Source: Streptomyces sp. NBC_01571 (GTDB lineage Bacteria; Actinomycetota; Actinomycetes; Streptomycetales; Streptomycetaceae). Taken from it: a stretch of DNA of 64,000 bases. Shown piece by piece: positions 35,450 to 44,882 of this stretch. The notes under the pieces were generated by a model that saw only the letters and a list, made by a program, of their open reading frames with translations, was not told the DNA's origin and did no database searches. The translations under genes were made by a program, and so were the position numbers. Positions within the stretch are counted from its first letter, which is position 1, and each line of letters starts with the position of its first letter. The DNA is taken from contig NZ_JAPEPZ010000001.1 of the NCBI RefSeq assembly GCF_026339875.1, positions 62,001 to 126,000 on the forward strand, given 5' to 3'.

Positions 35450-35452
35450 ATC

Positions 35453-35810
35453 ACCTTTCGACCCGAGGCCGCCCAGCCGTATGACGACCGGTGCCTGAGC
35501 TGGCAGTACGACCAGCGGACCGTGTCCATCTGGACCGTGGACGGCCGGGTCAAGAACATCCGCTTCGTCTGCTCCGCCGACGCGCTCAAGATGCTCTAGG
35601 CACACCGGCAGGGCGAATCCGACCTGATCGAGCGCGACGGCGTGTTCTACCTTGTCGCCACCTATGACGTGCCCGAGGCCGAGCAGTACGAGCCGGACGG
35701 CTTCATCGGGGTCGACCTAGGCATCGAGAACATCGCCACCACCTCCGCCGGTTAGCTCGCCGCCGGGCGGGGGCTCAACCGGTACCGCAAACGACAGCAC
35801 CGGATCAAGC
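35453..35810 (+). pseudogene. TnpB remnant with two internal stops
   Basis: ITFRPEAAQPYDDRCLSWQY, VKNIRFVCSADALKML, stop, AHRQGESDLIERDGVFYLVA, GFIGVDLGIENIATTSAG, stop, [14 protein letters not shown]. This is the middle of a TnpB with the RuvC-I Asp in GVDLGI. It belongs to another TnpB lineage than the one at 30345. It has no start and no C-terminal half. Confidence 0.8.
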
Positions 35811-35866
35811 CCATAATGCCGCACGCTTTGTGCCCGCACACAATCGCGTGCGTCTATCATCCGCGC

Positions 35867-37060
35867 ATGACCATGCCGCTGGGCGCTGACGCGTGCATGA
35901 CCGATCTGCTCGACCGGCTCTTGCTCTCGGTGGACTCACTGACCGACGAACTGACCGCCGAGATCCTCAACGGCGAGCGCTCGTACGCCGAGGGCATGCT
36001 GCTGAGCCACGAGCAGTTGCGCGCCCCCGTGCACGACAACCTGCGCACGCTACTGACAGCCTTGAGAAACGGGGGTGTGCCCACCAACATGGACGCCCCG
36101 CGTGCGGCGGGCCGACTCAAGGCCGAACAAGGCATCCCGCTGGCCGCTCTGCTGCATGCCTTCCGCCTCGGCGGGCGGTTCGTCTGGGACCGGCTGCTGG
36201 CGATGGCCCTCGCCAAGGAGAGCGCCGCCTGGCTGCTGCACAGGGCCTCGGACATCTGGTTGATCATCGACGAGTGCTCCAGCGCCGCTGCCGAGGCCTA
36301 CCGCGCCGCGGTGGAGGAACAGGCATGCCACGATGCCTCCGCACGGAGCATCATGCTCACCACGCTGCTCGACGGCACCGCAGGGAACAGCTCCAGGGCC
36401 TGGGAGGCCATGCGGGTCCTGCGGCTGGACCTCAAAGGACCGTTCCTGGTGGTGTGCGCCGAGAACAACGACGGCGTCGGCCTTCTGCCGACGGTCGAGG
36501 GACGGCTGCGGGCGGTCGACATCGACGGCGAGTGGATCCACCGGGCAGGCAGCCTGCTCGGCCTCCTCGCTCTGCCGAACGAGCATCTGGTCGTCGCGGT
36601 GGAGGAGCGTCTCGGCGGCATCGCGCTCTCCCGCGTGGGCATCAGCCGGCCCTTCGCCTCGCCCATGGACGCGCCGAACGCTCGGCGGGAGGCCCAACTG
36701 GCGGCCCAGTGCCTGCCGCCCGGGGCCTCCGGCACGCATGTCTACGGGAGCTCGCCGATAGCCCTGCTTGCGGCGGCCTCACCCGACGCCGCTTCCGAGG
36801 TGGCCCGTACGGTCTTCGGGCCGCTGCTCACCCTGCCGGCGGCGGAACGAGCCGTCCTGCTCGACACCTTGGGCGTCTGGTTCGCCACCGGCGGCTCGAC
36901 CACACGGGCCGCCGAGCACCTGCACTGCCACCGCAACACCGTCCTGTACCGGCTGCGCAGGATCACCGAACTGACCGGCCGGCGAACCAGCGACGCGGGC
37001 TCCTGCGCGGAGCTCTACGTTGCCCTGCAGGCCGTGCGACTGGGCTCCCTCCCTGAATGA
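35867..37060 (+). CDS. PucR/CdaR-type transcriptional regulator
   Basis: 397 residues. The C-terminal PucR HTH is typical: [40 protein letters not shown]. The N-terminal 180 residues resemble the RsbRD/PucR sensory helix bundle and the middle is GGDEF-like. A TATCAT box lies 7 nt before the ATG and no ribosome-binding site is seen, so the transcript may be nearly leaderless. It is next to a molybdenum hydroxylase operon, in line with purine or N-heterocycle-responsive PucR proteins. Confidence 0.88.
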   Translation: MTMPLGADACMTDLLDRLLLSVDSLTDELTAEILNGERSYAEGMLLSHEQLRAPVHDNLRTLLTALRNGGVPTNMDAPRAAGRLKAEQGIPLAALLHAFRLGGRFVWDRLLAMALAKESAAWLLHRASDIWLIIDECSSAAAEAYRAAVEEQACHDASARSIMLTTLLDGTAGNSSRAWEAMRVLRLDLKGPFLVVCAENNDGVGLLPTVEGRLRAVDIDGEWIHRAGSLLGLLALPNEHLVVAVEERLGGIALSRVGISRPFASPMDAPNARREAQLAAQCLPPGASGTHVYGSSPIALLAAASPDAASEVARTVFGPLLTLPAAERAVLLDTLGVWFATGGSTTRAAEHLHCHRNTVLYRLRRITELTGRRTSDAGSCAELYVALQAVRLGSLPE

Positions 37061-37480
37061 GGCTCGGCTGGCCTGGACACCGGTACGCGCGGACGCGCCC
37101 CGGCGATCACGCCGAAGGCAGGCGCGGCGCGTCTTCCGGTGGCCCGGGAACTGACGGACTGAGGCACCCCCCGGCGCTGACAGGCCTCTGACTGTCTCCT
37201 TTCACAGTCCCCTTTCACTGTCCTTTTTCACTGTCTCCTCATTCCACTCTCTCCTCGTGCGAATACCGGCTTTCCATTGTGCTCACGCACAATCGGCTGC
37301 CCCGCTTCGCTGGTGCTCGGCCCAGTGACCAGGACTTTATGCGGTTCTAGGCTCTGATCCGCTCGCCGATGGTGAGCCGACAACTGGTTGTGCCCAGTGC
37401 TCCCTGCCGCGTCGCTCCCGGGAACGCAACTGTCTGCCGATCTCGAGAGCGGACGACTGGGAACAAGAAAGGAATGGCCG
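37061..37480. other. intergenic region of the molybdenum hydroxylase operon
   Basis: No gene. It holds a run of 13-bp direct repeats (listed separately) and, just before the oxidoreductase ATG, GAAAGGA as ribosome-binding site. The operon promoter is expected between 37260 and 37470. Confidence 0.5.
37191..37256. repeat. tandem 13-bp pyrimidine-rich repeats
   Basis: Units ACTGTCTCCTTTC, ACAGTCCCCTTTC and ACTGTCCTTTTTC follow each other with no spacer from 37191. A longer ACTGTCTCCTCATTCC and a degenerate ACTCTCTCC come next. On the other strand the core reads GACAGTGAAAGG. Position between pucR and its presumed target operon suggests binding sites. Confidence 0.6.
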
Positions 37481-39814
37481 ATGACCGACGTCCCTGCCAG
37501 GAGTGGCCGCACCACTGGACGTGGTGAGCGCGCGGGGGTCGGCCGCCGCGCGTTCATCGGCTATGTGCTGGGTGGAGCCACGCTTGCCGTGGCCGCCGAC
37601 CTCGGGCTGGGCACCCCTGCCTACGCCGCGGTGCCCTCAGCACCCCAGATCCCGGAGCTGTACGACCTCGAGGATCTGCAGACCGACGCCGCGCTCCCCA
37701 CATCCGCGCTGATCAAGATCGTGATCAACGAGGACGGCACCGCTTCGTTCGAGCTTCCGCGGATGGAGGTCGGCCAGGGAATCACCACCTCGACAGCGAT
37801 GATCATCGCCGAGGAGCTCGACCTGCCAGTCGACAAGGTGCACGTGGCCTTGGCGCCGGCCCGCGCCGAGTTGATGCTCAACCAGCTCACCGGCGGATCG
37901 AACACCACGGTCTCGACCTTCACACCTGTACGAGTCGCCGCAGCCATCGCCAGGAAGGCGCTGCTGGAAGCCGCGGCGATCGAGCTCGGCTCGGCAGTGG
38001 CGCTGCTGAAGTCCAAGGAAGGGGTGATCTTCACGCCAGACGGGTCATCAATGACCTACGGCTCTCTGGCCACCAAGGCAGCCAGCCGCACCGTCAAGGC
38101 GGTGGAGGTCGAACTCAAGGCCACTTCAAGCTTCTCGGTGATCGGCAAGCCCTACCGGCGGGAGGACGCCCAACTTGCGGTCACCGGGCGGAAGAAGTTC
38201 ACGCTGGACCTTCACGTGCCGGACGCGCTGCCGACAATGGTCTGCCGCCCGCCCACTCTGAACGGCTCGCCGAAGTCGGTACGCAACCGAGCCACGGTGC
38301 TTGCCATGCCGGGCGTAACGGATGTGGCGATGGTCGACACGGGAGTCGCTGTTCGCGCGGAGGCATTCGGGCAGTGCATCGACGCGGTGCGTGCCCTCGA
38401 CGTGGAGTGGAACCCGGGCCCGGTCGCGGGCGAGTCCGACGAGACGATCCTGGCCCGGCTGAGAAAGGCCGAACTGCCGCTGGCGATCCCGAAGGTCCCT
38501 CTGCTGGCGGGCACGGTGGAGGCGGACTTCACCTTCATGTTCCGCAGCAGCGCCGCGCTCGAGCCGAACTGTGCGATCGCCGACGTCCGGTCGGACCGCG
38601 CGACCGTGTGGGCGGGACTGAAGGTGCCGATCGTGGCGCAGGCGGACATCGCCAAGGCCGTCGGCCTGCCGCAGAACGCGGTCACCGTCAACGTCGTCAC
38701 CGGCGGAGGGTCGTTCGGACACAAGCTCTTCGCTGACCCCGCCATCGAGGCCGCCAAGATCTCCAAGGCGATGGGCAAGCCGGTCAAGCTGATGTGGCAT
38801 CGCGCCGACGAGCCTCGACAAGGGCGGGTACACCCCATGGTGACCTCGCGGATCCGGGCCACGTACCTGGCCGGGCAAGTGCTGACCTTCGAACAGCGGC
38901 ATACCAGTGTGGTCACCGACTTCAGCCACGGACTCGGCGAGATGATCACGGCGACGGCCGACAGGCTGCCCACCGGGCTCGGCGCGCTGGGGTTCTCCGA
39001 GACCATCTTCACGCTAACGCAGGAACTCCCCTACAACTTCGGCGTCGTCACCCAGCTGCTCAACGAGACCGACGCGCGCTTCAACACCGGGAGCATGCGC
39101 AACATCTACTCGCCCGATGTGGCGTGTGCCAATGAACTGGTGGTCGATCAGCTCGCCCGGAAGATGGGCAGGGATCCGCTGGCATTCCGGCTTGCGTTCC
39201 TCAAGAACGACAGGGTCAAAGCGGTGCTCCAGAAGGTCGCTGACGTGGGCAGGTGGGGCAGGTCGATGCCCGCCGGGGCGGCGCAGGGCATCGCGATCCA
39301 CAGCGAGTACAAGGGCGCGACCGCGGTGCTCGTCGAAATCGACTGTCGACCCGAGACCGTGAACCGCAAAATCTACAACGCGGTCACCGGGCCCCGGGTG
39401 ACCAAGGCCGTGATCGCCGTGGACGCCGGACTGGTGATCAACCCCCAGGGCCTGGAGGCCCAGATGCTGGGTGGTGTCTCGGACGGGATCGCGCTCGCCC
39501 TCACCAGCAGCCTGCACCTGCGCGACGGGCACTTCCTCGAAGCCAGCTGGGACAACTACTTCTACACCCGGCAGTGGAACGTCCCCTCTGACTTCGAGTG
39601 CATCGTGATGCCCTCCGACTCCGAGCAACCCGGTGGCGCCGGCGAAGCCGGAGTGGCCGCATCCGTCGCCGCGGTCGCGGGCGCCTACGCCCGTGCGACC
39701 GGCACGATGCCCACCGTGTTCCCGATCAACCACGGCACGGTGTCCTTCGAGGTCAAGCCCTTCATCCCACCCGTTCCCGAGTCACCGTCCGACGGCCTGA
39801 GCCACACCTACTGA
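37481..39814 (+). CDS. molybdenum hydroxylase large subunit (IorB/aldehyde-oxidase type), Tat-exported
   Basis: 777 residues. A Tat signal (RRAFIGYVLGGATLAVAADL, ending AYA) marks export of the folded cofactor-loaded enzyme. The Mo-cofactor domains follow: MEVGQGITTSTAMIIAEELD, QLTGGSNTTV, VTGGGSFGHKLFADPAIEAA and the C-terminal GGAGEAGVAASVAAVAGAYA with the active-site Glu. The family hydroxylates aldehydes or N-heterocycles such as isoquinoline. The ATG has GAAAGGA 8 nt upstream. No FAD subunit gene is present, as in two-subunit Ior-type enzymes. Confidence 0.88.
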   Translation: MTDVPARSGRTTGRGERAGVGRRAFIGYVLGGATLAVAADLGLGTPAYAAVPSAPQIPELYDLEDLQTDAALPTSALIKIVINEDGTASFELPRMEVGQGITTSTAMIIAEELDLPVDKVHVALAPARAELMLNQLTGGSNTTVSTFTPVRVAAAIARKALLEAAAIELGSAVALLKSKEGVIFTPDGSSMTYGSLATKAASRTVKAVEVELKATSSFSVIGKPYRREDAQLAVTGRKKFTLDLHVPDALPTMVCRPPTLNGSPKSVRNRATVLAMPGVTDVAMVDTGVAVRAEAFGQCIDAVRALDVEWNPGPVAGESDETILARLRKAELPLAIPKVPLLAGTVEADFTFMFRSSAALEPNCAIADVRSDRATVWAGLKVPIVAQADIAKAVGLPQNAVTVNVVTGGGSFGHKLFADPAIEAAKISKAMGKPVKLMWHRADEPRQGRVHPMVTSRIRATYLAGQVLTFEQRHTSVVTDFSHGLGEMITATADRLPTGLGALGFSETIFTLTQELPYNFGVVTQLLNETDARFNTGSMRNIYSPDVACANELVVDQLARKMGRDPLAFRLAFLKNDRVKAVLQKVADVGRWGRSMPAGAAQGIAIHSEYKGATAVLVEIDCRPETVNRKIYNAVTGPRVTKAVIAVDAGLVINPQGLEAQMLGGVSDGIALALTSSLHLRDGHFLEASWDNYFYTRQWNVPSDFECIVMPSDSEQPGGAGEAGVAASVAAVAGAYARATGTMPTVFPINHGTVSFEVKPFIPPVPESPSDGLSHTY

Positions 39815-39824
39815 GGAGCGCACC

Positions 39825-40301
39825 ATGAGCACGCACACCTTCATCCTCAACGGCAAGCGCGTCACCGTCGACGTCGATGACAACCTTCGACTGCTGTGGG
39901 TCCTGCGTGACGTACTGGACGTCACCGGGCCGAAGTACGGATGTGGCATCAATGTCTGCAAGGCCTGCACGTCCCACTTCAACGGCAAGGCCTTCAATCC
40001 TTGCTCGGTGAAGGTCAAGGACGTAGGGCCGGAGGACGAGATCACCACGATCGAAGGCCTGCCCGACACGGTCGGCAAGGACCTGCACCCGATGCAGGAG
40101 GCCTGGCTGGAATACGACGTGGCGCAGTGCGGCTACTGCCAACCCGGGCAGATCATGGCGGCGGTCGCCAAGGTCAGGCAGGCACAGGCTGCCGGTCATG
40201 AGATCAGCGACTCCGACCTCGACGAGATCCGCAACATCTGCCGCTGCGGTACCTACAACCGCATTCGGGAAGCGATCAAGGCGGGCGCTGCGCACATGTG
40301 A
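39825..40301 (+). CDS. molybdenum hydroxylase small [2Fe-2S] subunit
   Basis: 158 residues with both iron-sulphur sites. The plant-ferredoxin-type cluster is in GPKYGCGINVCKACTSHFNG plus a distal Cys (FNPCSV). The second cluster uses CGYCQPGQIM and ICRCGTYNRIREAI. It carries electrons from the Mo site in the large subunit. It begins 10 bp after the large-subunit stop, behind GAGGAG, so the two are one operon. It has no Tat signal and is presumably carried out with the large subunit. Confidence 0.92.
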   Translation: MSTHTFILNGKRVTVDVDDNLRLLWVLRDVLDVTGPKYGCGINVCKACTSHFNGKAFNPCSVKVKDVGPEDEITTIEGLPDTVGKDLHPMQEAWLEYDVAQCGYCQPGQIMAAVAKVRQAQAAGHEISDSDLDEIRNICRCGTYNRIREAIKAGAAHM

Positions 40302-40344
40302 CCCGCCCTGCCCGAGTGTGCGCCGCACAGGGCATGACGCGGCA

Positions 40345-40625
40345 CCTGAGTCAGCTCTCGCAGGTGACCCTGCACGTGGTGACCACCGTCAAGGGCCTCC
40401 CCCCACGGCCGGCAAGGCCCTGCGCCCGCCGCGGGAAGCATGCCTGGTACGCGGCGTCGCACGGTGCGGCGGCCGGACCGGACGAGTCATGGCCACCATC
40501 GCCGAGGTCAGGTAACTCCGGCGGCCACGAGAACGGCGACCCGGGCCACGCCGAGTCGTCTGCCGCTGTGGCTCCCTCCGCCGTATCCGCGAAGTCATCG
40601 CGGTGAACGCGCGAAAAACGCAGGG
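40345..40625 (+). pseudogene. decayed duplicate of the [2Fe-2S] subunit 3' end
   Basis: In shifting frames it matches the end of the gene just upstream. At DNA level AAGGGCCTCCCCCCACGGCC, then GGCAAGGCCCTGCGCCC, parallels the GLPDTVGKDLHP region. GRVMATIAEVR parallels GQIMAAVAKVR, and VVCRCGSLRRIREVIA parallels NICRCGTYNRIREAI. Stops and indels rule out function. It looks like a tandem duplication, or the relic of a second enzyme's small subunit. Confidence 0.6.
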
Positions 40626-40651
40626 CGCCGCCGAACACGGAAAGGAGCATC

Positions 40652-41854
40652 GTGCTGGACATCGCTGACCAGTTGTCGCGCTGGTGCGAGCAGGGGCGGG
40701 CCTTCGCTGTCGCGACCGTGGTCGCGGTCCACGGCAGCGCTCCCAGGCAACCGGGCGCGGCGCTGGCCGTCGACGTCGACGGCGCCGTCATCGGGAGCGT
40801 GTCAGGAGGATGCGTGGAGGCGGCCGTGTACGACCTCTGCCGTGAAGCACTGGCGTCCGCCACCTGCACGCTCCAGCGGTTCGGCCACTCGGACGAGGAT
40901 GCCTTCGCGGTCGGCCTGACCTGCGGCGGAGTGCTGGACATCTTCGTACAGCCGGTCATCCCCACCGAGCGCGCGGAGCTGGTGGGGGCCCTGGCCACCG
41001 CAGCTGCGGCAGATGCGGTGGCAGTGGCCAGGGTCGTCCGCGGGCCGGCCGACCTGATGGGCGGGGCGCTGTTCGTACGGGCAGACGGCTCTTGTGCGGG
41101 CGGCTTCGGCGATCCAGCCCTGGAAGCGACGGCGCGTGCCGAGGCCACTGTGTTCCTGGACACAGGGCGTACGGGCACGATCGAGATCGGTGCCCGAGGC
41201 AGCCGGTGCGGTGAGCCACTGACGCTGTTGGTGGAATCGATCGCTCCAACGCCTCGTATGTTGGTCTTCGGCGCCATCGACTTCGCCGCGGCACTCGTAC
41301 GGATCGGCAAGTACCTCGGCTACCACGTGACCGTGTGCGATGCGCGCCCCCTCTTCGTGACTCCGGCACGCTTTCCGGAAGCGGATGAAGTCGTCGCCGA
41401 CTGGCCGCACCGCTACTTGGAGTCACAGGCATTGGACGGCCGCACCGTGATCTGCACGCTCACCCACGACGCCAAGTTCGACATCCCGTTGCTGCAGCGG
41501 GCGTTGCGGCTCCCGATCGCCTACATCGGCGCGATGGGTTCGCGTCGGACCCACCTGCAACGGCTGGGGCTGCTCCGGGAGTCCGGTGTCACCGAGGCGG
41601 AGCTGGCACGGCTGCACTCGCCAATCGGCCTTGCCCTCGGCGCGCGCACACCGGAGGAGACAGCCGTGTCGATCGCGGCCGAGATCGTGGCACACCGCCG
41701 GGGCGGCAGTGGCCGGCCGCTGACACACACCGAGGGCCCGATCCACCGCGCCACAACATCGCAGCCGTCAAATCGGGCTCTCCTGCCGGATGAGTGGGTC
41801 ACTCTGTGGCGGGTTGGCGGCCGGGGAGGGTGGGACGTTCCCCGGCGAGGGTGA
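40652..41854 (+). CDS. XdhC/CoxI-family molybdenum cofactor maturation protein
   Basis: XdhC proteins sulfurate/insert the molybdenum cofactor into hydroxylases. N-terminal XdhC domain: ATVVAVHGSAPRQPGAALAV, SVSGGCVEAAVYDLC. C-terminal Rossmann domain: PRMLVFGAIDFAAALVRIGK, DARPLFVTPARFPEADEVV, YIGAMGSRRTHLQRL. The GTG has AAAGGAG upstream. The last 27 or so residues, from about 41774, read into the ISL3 end (GGGCTCTCCTGCC), so the native C-terminus was replaced. The conserved domains are complete. Confidence 0.88.
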   Translation: MLDIADQLSRWCEQGRAFAVATVVAVHGSAPRQPGAALAVDVDGAVIGSVSGGCVEAAVYDLCREALASATCTLQRFGHSDEDAFAVGLTCGGVLDIFVQPVIPTERAELVGALATAAAADAVAVARVVRGPADLMGGALFVRADGSCAGGFGDPALEATARAEATVFLDTGRTGTIEIGARGSRCGEPLTLLVESIAPTPRMLVFGAIDFAAALVRIGKYLGYHVTVCDARPLFVTPARFPEADEVVADWPHRYLESQALDGRTVICTLTHDAKFDIPLLQRALRLPIAYIGAMGSRRTHLQRLGLLRESGVTEAELARLHSPIGLALGARTPEETAVSIAAEIVAHRRGGSGRPLTHTEGPIHRATTSQPSNRALLPDEWVTLWRVGGRGGWDVPRRG

Positions 41855-42870
41855 GCATGACGAGGGCGATGATCGCGTCCGCGCTGTGGAAGCCGAAGCC
41901 GCGGCGGATGATCAGTCGGGTCTTGGTGTTCGTCGACTCGACCAGGCCGTTGCTCATGCCCGTCAGCAGAGCCGCGCGGATCGCCTCGCGGTGACGGCGG
42001 ACGCGGCGTTGGAGGTCGACGAAGGCGGGGATGCGGCAGCGGCGGGCCCAGCCGATCCACCGGTCCAGAGCCTGTAGCGCCGCGGTGGGACGGGTCTTGG
42101 CCAGGGTGAACACGGCCCGCAGAGCTTCCTTGAGGCGGTAGGCGCGGTGGAGGCGGGGGTCGGTCGCGGCGATCCAAGTGAGCTTGGCGGCCTGGCGGTC
42201 GGTGAGGTCGGCTTCGTTCTTCCACAGCGCGAACCGGGAGTCCTTCAACGCGCGGGCCGTCTCGCGGCCGCCGGTGTCCTCGGCCTGGTGGCGGGCCCGG
42301 TTCCACGAGGTTCTGCGTTCGGTGTCCAGGGCATCGGTGGCCCAGGCGACCACGTGGAAGGGGTCCATCACCCGTACCGCCCTCTCAGCACGCTCGGCGA
42401 GGACGTCGGCGATCCAGCCGGCGCCGTCGGCGCTGCTGTGGGTGAGTGCGGCGGCCCGTTGGTCGCCGAGGTCGTCGAAGAAGCGGTGCAGGACGGTCTT
42501 GCCGTGCCCGTCGGCCATCCATATGACCTTCGCGGTGTCGTGGTCCACGACCACGGTCATGTACTTCTGTCCCTTGCGGTAGCTGATCTCATCGATCCCG
42601 ATACAGGTCAGCCCCGCGAGCCGGTCGACGGTCCGGTCGCGGTCGGCGACCACGCGCGCCACGATGCCGCCGACCGTGCGCCACGAGGTCCGCATCAACT
42701 GCGCGGTCGCGGACTTGGAGCACTCCGCGGCCCTCCACGCGGTCTGCCGGTCGAAAGCCAGGGTGTGCCCGGCGTCGTGGCGGGCCAGGGCACGGCGGCC
42801 GTGACGACGCCGTGCGACCGGCAGCGTACCCGCGGCATGTCGGCTTCCAGGAACACCCGCACCGCTCCGT
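41799..42870 (-). pseudogene. ISL3-family transposase, 5' truncated and frameshifted
   Basis: The catalytic part is intact: LAGLTCIGIDEISYRKGQKY (first Asp), VRVMDPFHVVAWATDALDTE (second Asp) and MSNGLVESTNTKTRLIIRRG (Glu), ending ADAIIALVMLTLAGERPTLP. The N-terminal part is shifted: VFLEADMPRVRCRSHGVV lies in another frame than ARHDAGHTLAFDRQTAW. The zinc-finger N-terminus is missing because the copy ends near 42870 at the jet operon. An ISL3-type end lies near 41774. Confidence 0.85.
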
Positions 42871-42887
42871 GGTCCAGGCTGGACCTG

Positions 42888-43061
42888 ATGAGCACCAGCC
42901 ACAACTGGGACGGCTCCCCAGGCGCTTGGGACGGCATCGACATCTTCGAACTCGAGAAAGCCCCGAACGACACCGTCATCGCCTTCCCCGTCCGCGCCTA
43001 CAGTCCCCTGCTCCAGGAGGCCACCGGCCACCCCGCCACGTCCCCGGCCGGCACGTCATGA
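42888..43061 (+). pseudogene. putative 3' remnant of a Wadjet JetC-type ATPase
   Basis: The frame LDLMSTSHNWDGSPGAWDGI, DIFELEKAPNDTVIAFPVR enters from ISL3 sequence and ends overlapping the start of jetD (ATGA). Its position, and the LDLDLLVTS-like beginning, fit the very end of the large SMC-like JetC protein, but similarity is weak. It could also be a small independent ORF starting at the ATG 42888. Confidence 0.4.
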
Positions 43062-44404
43062 GCCCCACTGCCAGCGGCCGGGCCGACTGCCCTCAGCAGC
43101 TCTGCCACAACGGGGCATGCCGGAATGCCGATCTGACCACTCTGCTCTCACCCGACGTGCGATGGCTGTGGGAGCAGATCGCCCGGCGAGCCGACCAGCG
43201 CGGGGACGCCGCCATGGACAGCCGCACGATCACGGTCACCCCACCGGACGCCTCCGCGCAGCGTGCCGCCGTCGTCGGACTGCTGGCCCCGCGCCCGCTG
43301 CCCGCCGGCCGCACCCACCGCATCGACCTGCAGCGGTTCACCCACGCTCTGCAGCGCCGGGGACCGCACCTGACACCGGGCGCGGTGGCCGCCCAATCAC
43401 TCGGCAGGTCCCTGGCCCACCGCGTCGCCGACAAGGCCCGGCTCACCGCCCGCCTCACCACCCTGCAGCACCTGCGCAGCCGCCTGGCGCGCGCCCTGCC
43501 CCCCACCGCGCCGTTGCGGCCGGACGACACCGGCTGGGACAGCCTGCGCCGCCGCGGCAGCCTCGCCCGCCTCCTGCAGCACCCGAACCCCGAGCGGCTG
43601 CTGACAACCGCCTTCGCCGTCCTGCACCAGCTGCCCGTCTCGGCACGCGCCGACCGGCGCCTCCTGGCCCACGCGGCCGCCGGCAACCCTCACGCCCTGG
43701 ACGCCGGAACCGAGCTGGCAGCGCTCGTCCTCGCCGAAGCCGCCACAGCCCGGGCCGACGCCGGGGCCAGCACCTCGGCCCGGGATGCCTGGGACCGGCT
43801 CGGTGTCGACCTCGACACCTTCACCGGCGGACTGCTCACCCTGGGTGTCCATCCCACCGGCTGGCACATCCCTCCGGGCCAGCCCAACGTCCTGATCCCG
43901 TGGGTGCTGCACCGCGCCGTCTGGCCCGCTCCCTGGCACAGCGAGGACCGGTGGGTCTTCCTCACCGAGAACCCCTCGGTCGCCGCCGCGGCCCTGAACG
44001 GCGTCCCGGGCACCGTACGGCTGCTGTGCACAGTGGGGACGCCATCGCGTACGGAACTGGACGCCGTCGCACGCCTGGCGGCGGCGGGGTGGCGCATCGC
44101 CGTGCGGGCCGACTTCGACTGCGCGGGCGTCGCCCTCGTACGCGCCGTCCTCGCCACCGTCCCCCAAGCCGTGGTGTGGCGCATGACAGCCGCCGACTAC
44201 ACCGCCAGCCTGCACCCAGAACCCTTCGAACCAGGCGTCCTGGACGCCGACTGTCTCGGCGAGACCCCGTGGGACCCCGCGCTCGCCACCGCCATGCGCG
44301 CATCCGGACGGCCTGCCTACGAGGAGGCACTCATCGAGGAGCTACTCGCCGACCTCCGCCGCGCATACCCGTCCTGGCGTTGTGAGGTCTCAGGACACTC
44401 TTGA
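43058..44404 (+). CDS. jetD: JetD-like TIGR02679/DUF2399 nuclease subunit of a Wadjet system
   Basis: 448 residues. The C-terminal DUF2399 region has WVFLTENPSVAAAALNGVP, VRLLCTVGTPSRTELDAVAR and the Toprim-like WRIAVRADFDCAGVALVRAV with Asp residues expected to bind metal. JetD is the DNA-cutting subunit that, with the JetABC SMC-like complex, cleaves closed circular plasmids. The start overlaps the remnant upstream. jetA and jetB are absent and jetC is at most a stub, so the system cannot work. The gene itself has no defect that I can see. Confidence 0.72.
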   Translation: MSPTASGRADCPQQLCHNGACRNADLTTLLSPDVRWLWEQIARRADQRGDAAMDSRTITVTPPDASAQRAAVVGLLAPRPLPAGRTHRIDLQRFTHALQRRGPHLTPGAVAAQSLGRSLAHRVADKARLTARLTTLQHLRSRLARALPPTAPLRPDDTGWDSLRRRGSLARLLQHPNPERLLTTAFAVLHQLPVSARADRRLLAHAAAGNPHALDAGTELAALVLAEAATARADAGASTSARDAWDRLGVDLDTFTGGLLTLGVHPTGWHIPPGQPNVLIPWVLHRAVWPAPWHSEDRWVFLTENPSVAAAALNGVPGTVRLLCTVGTPSRTELDAVARLAAAGWRIAVRADFDCAGVALVRAVLATVPQAVVWRMTAADYTASLHPEPFEPGVLDADCLGETPWDPALATAMRASGRPAYEEALIEELLADLRRAYPSWRCEVSGHS

Positions 44405-44516
44405 CGTCTTGTCACCAGGATCCGCTTGTCGTACTGATAGGCGATTCAGGAGATCTTTGACGGTATTTCGCTCGGTCACTCCGGTTCCCTGGGGCTGGCT
44501 CAGCGTGGTGCTCACC
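44405..44516. other. short intergenic after jetD
   Basis: No gene. It separates jetD from the convergent Cys-rich gene fragment. Confidence 0.4.
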
Positions 44517-44756
44517 TCATTGCTGCCTGAGGCCTCGGCGGTCGAGATAGTCGATCAACGCGGCCTCCTTGCGGAGCAGCCGGTCGCGATCGCCGGGAGG
44601 AAGCGACGCAAGGGCGTCGACCAGGACCCGCTCGCGAGGAACGTGAACCATGTTGCCCGAGTAGATCCGGCACCCGGAGCACCAGGCCAGCCCGACGCAG
44701 CGCTCGAAACTGGAGGACTCGGGCGGATGGAAGCGGTACTGGTAGGAACGGACAGG
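44517..44756 (-). pseudogene. Cys-rich small protein split by nested ISAs1 (3' part)
   Basis: SYQYRFHPPESSSFERCVGL, AWCSGCRIYSGNMVHVPRER, LLRKEAALIDYLDRRGLRQQ, stop. The 5' part continues across the IS at 47522-47610 in the same frame: IGWSVFDDERWICVACREPV R. Together they have CxxC pairs typical of a zinc ribbon. The split occurs exactly at the 9-bp target duplication ACGGACAGG. No start codon is left upstream, so the gene was also damaged there. Confidence 0.65.
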
Positions 44757-44882
44757 CAGGGCGGCTGCAAGTTCCGGGGTGGTGAGGGTTGGCCGGGCTG
44801 TCGTCGGTTGGGGTGGATAGCAGGGCAGGCACGGGTTTCGTGATCATTGTGGTTCCTACGCCCGATGATCACGAGGTGGCCC

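Noticed and set aside
35855..35869. leaderless pucR transcript
   Set aside because: TATCAT lies 7 nt before the ATG, but without a convincing -35 box I only mention it in the gene entry.
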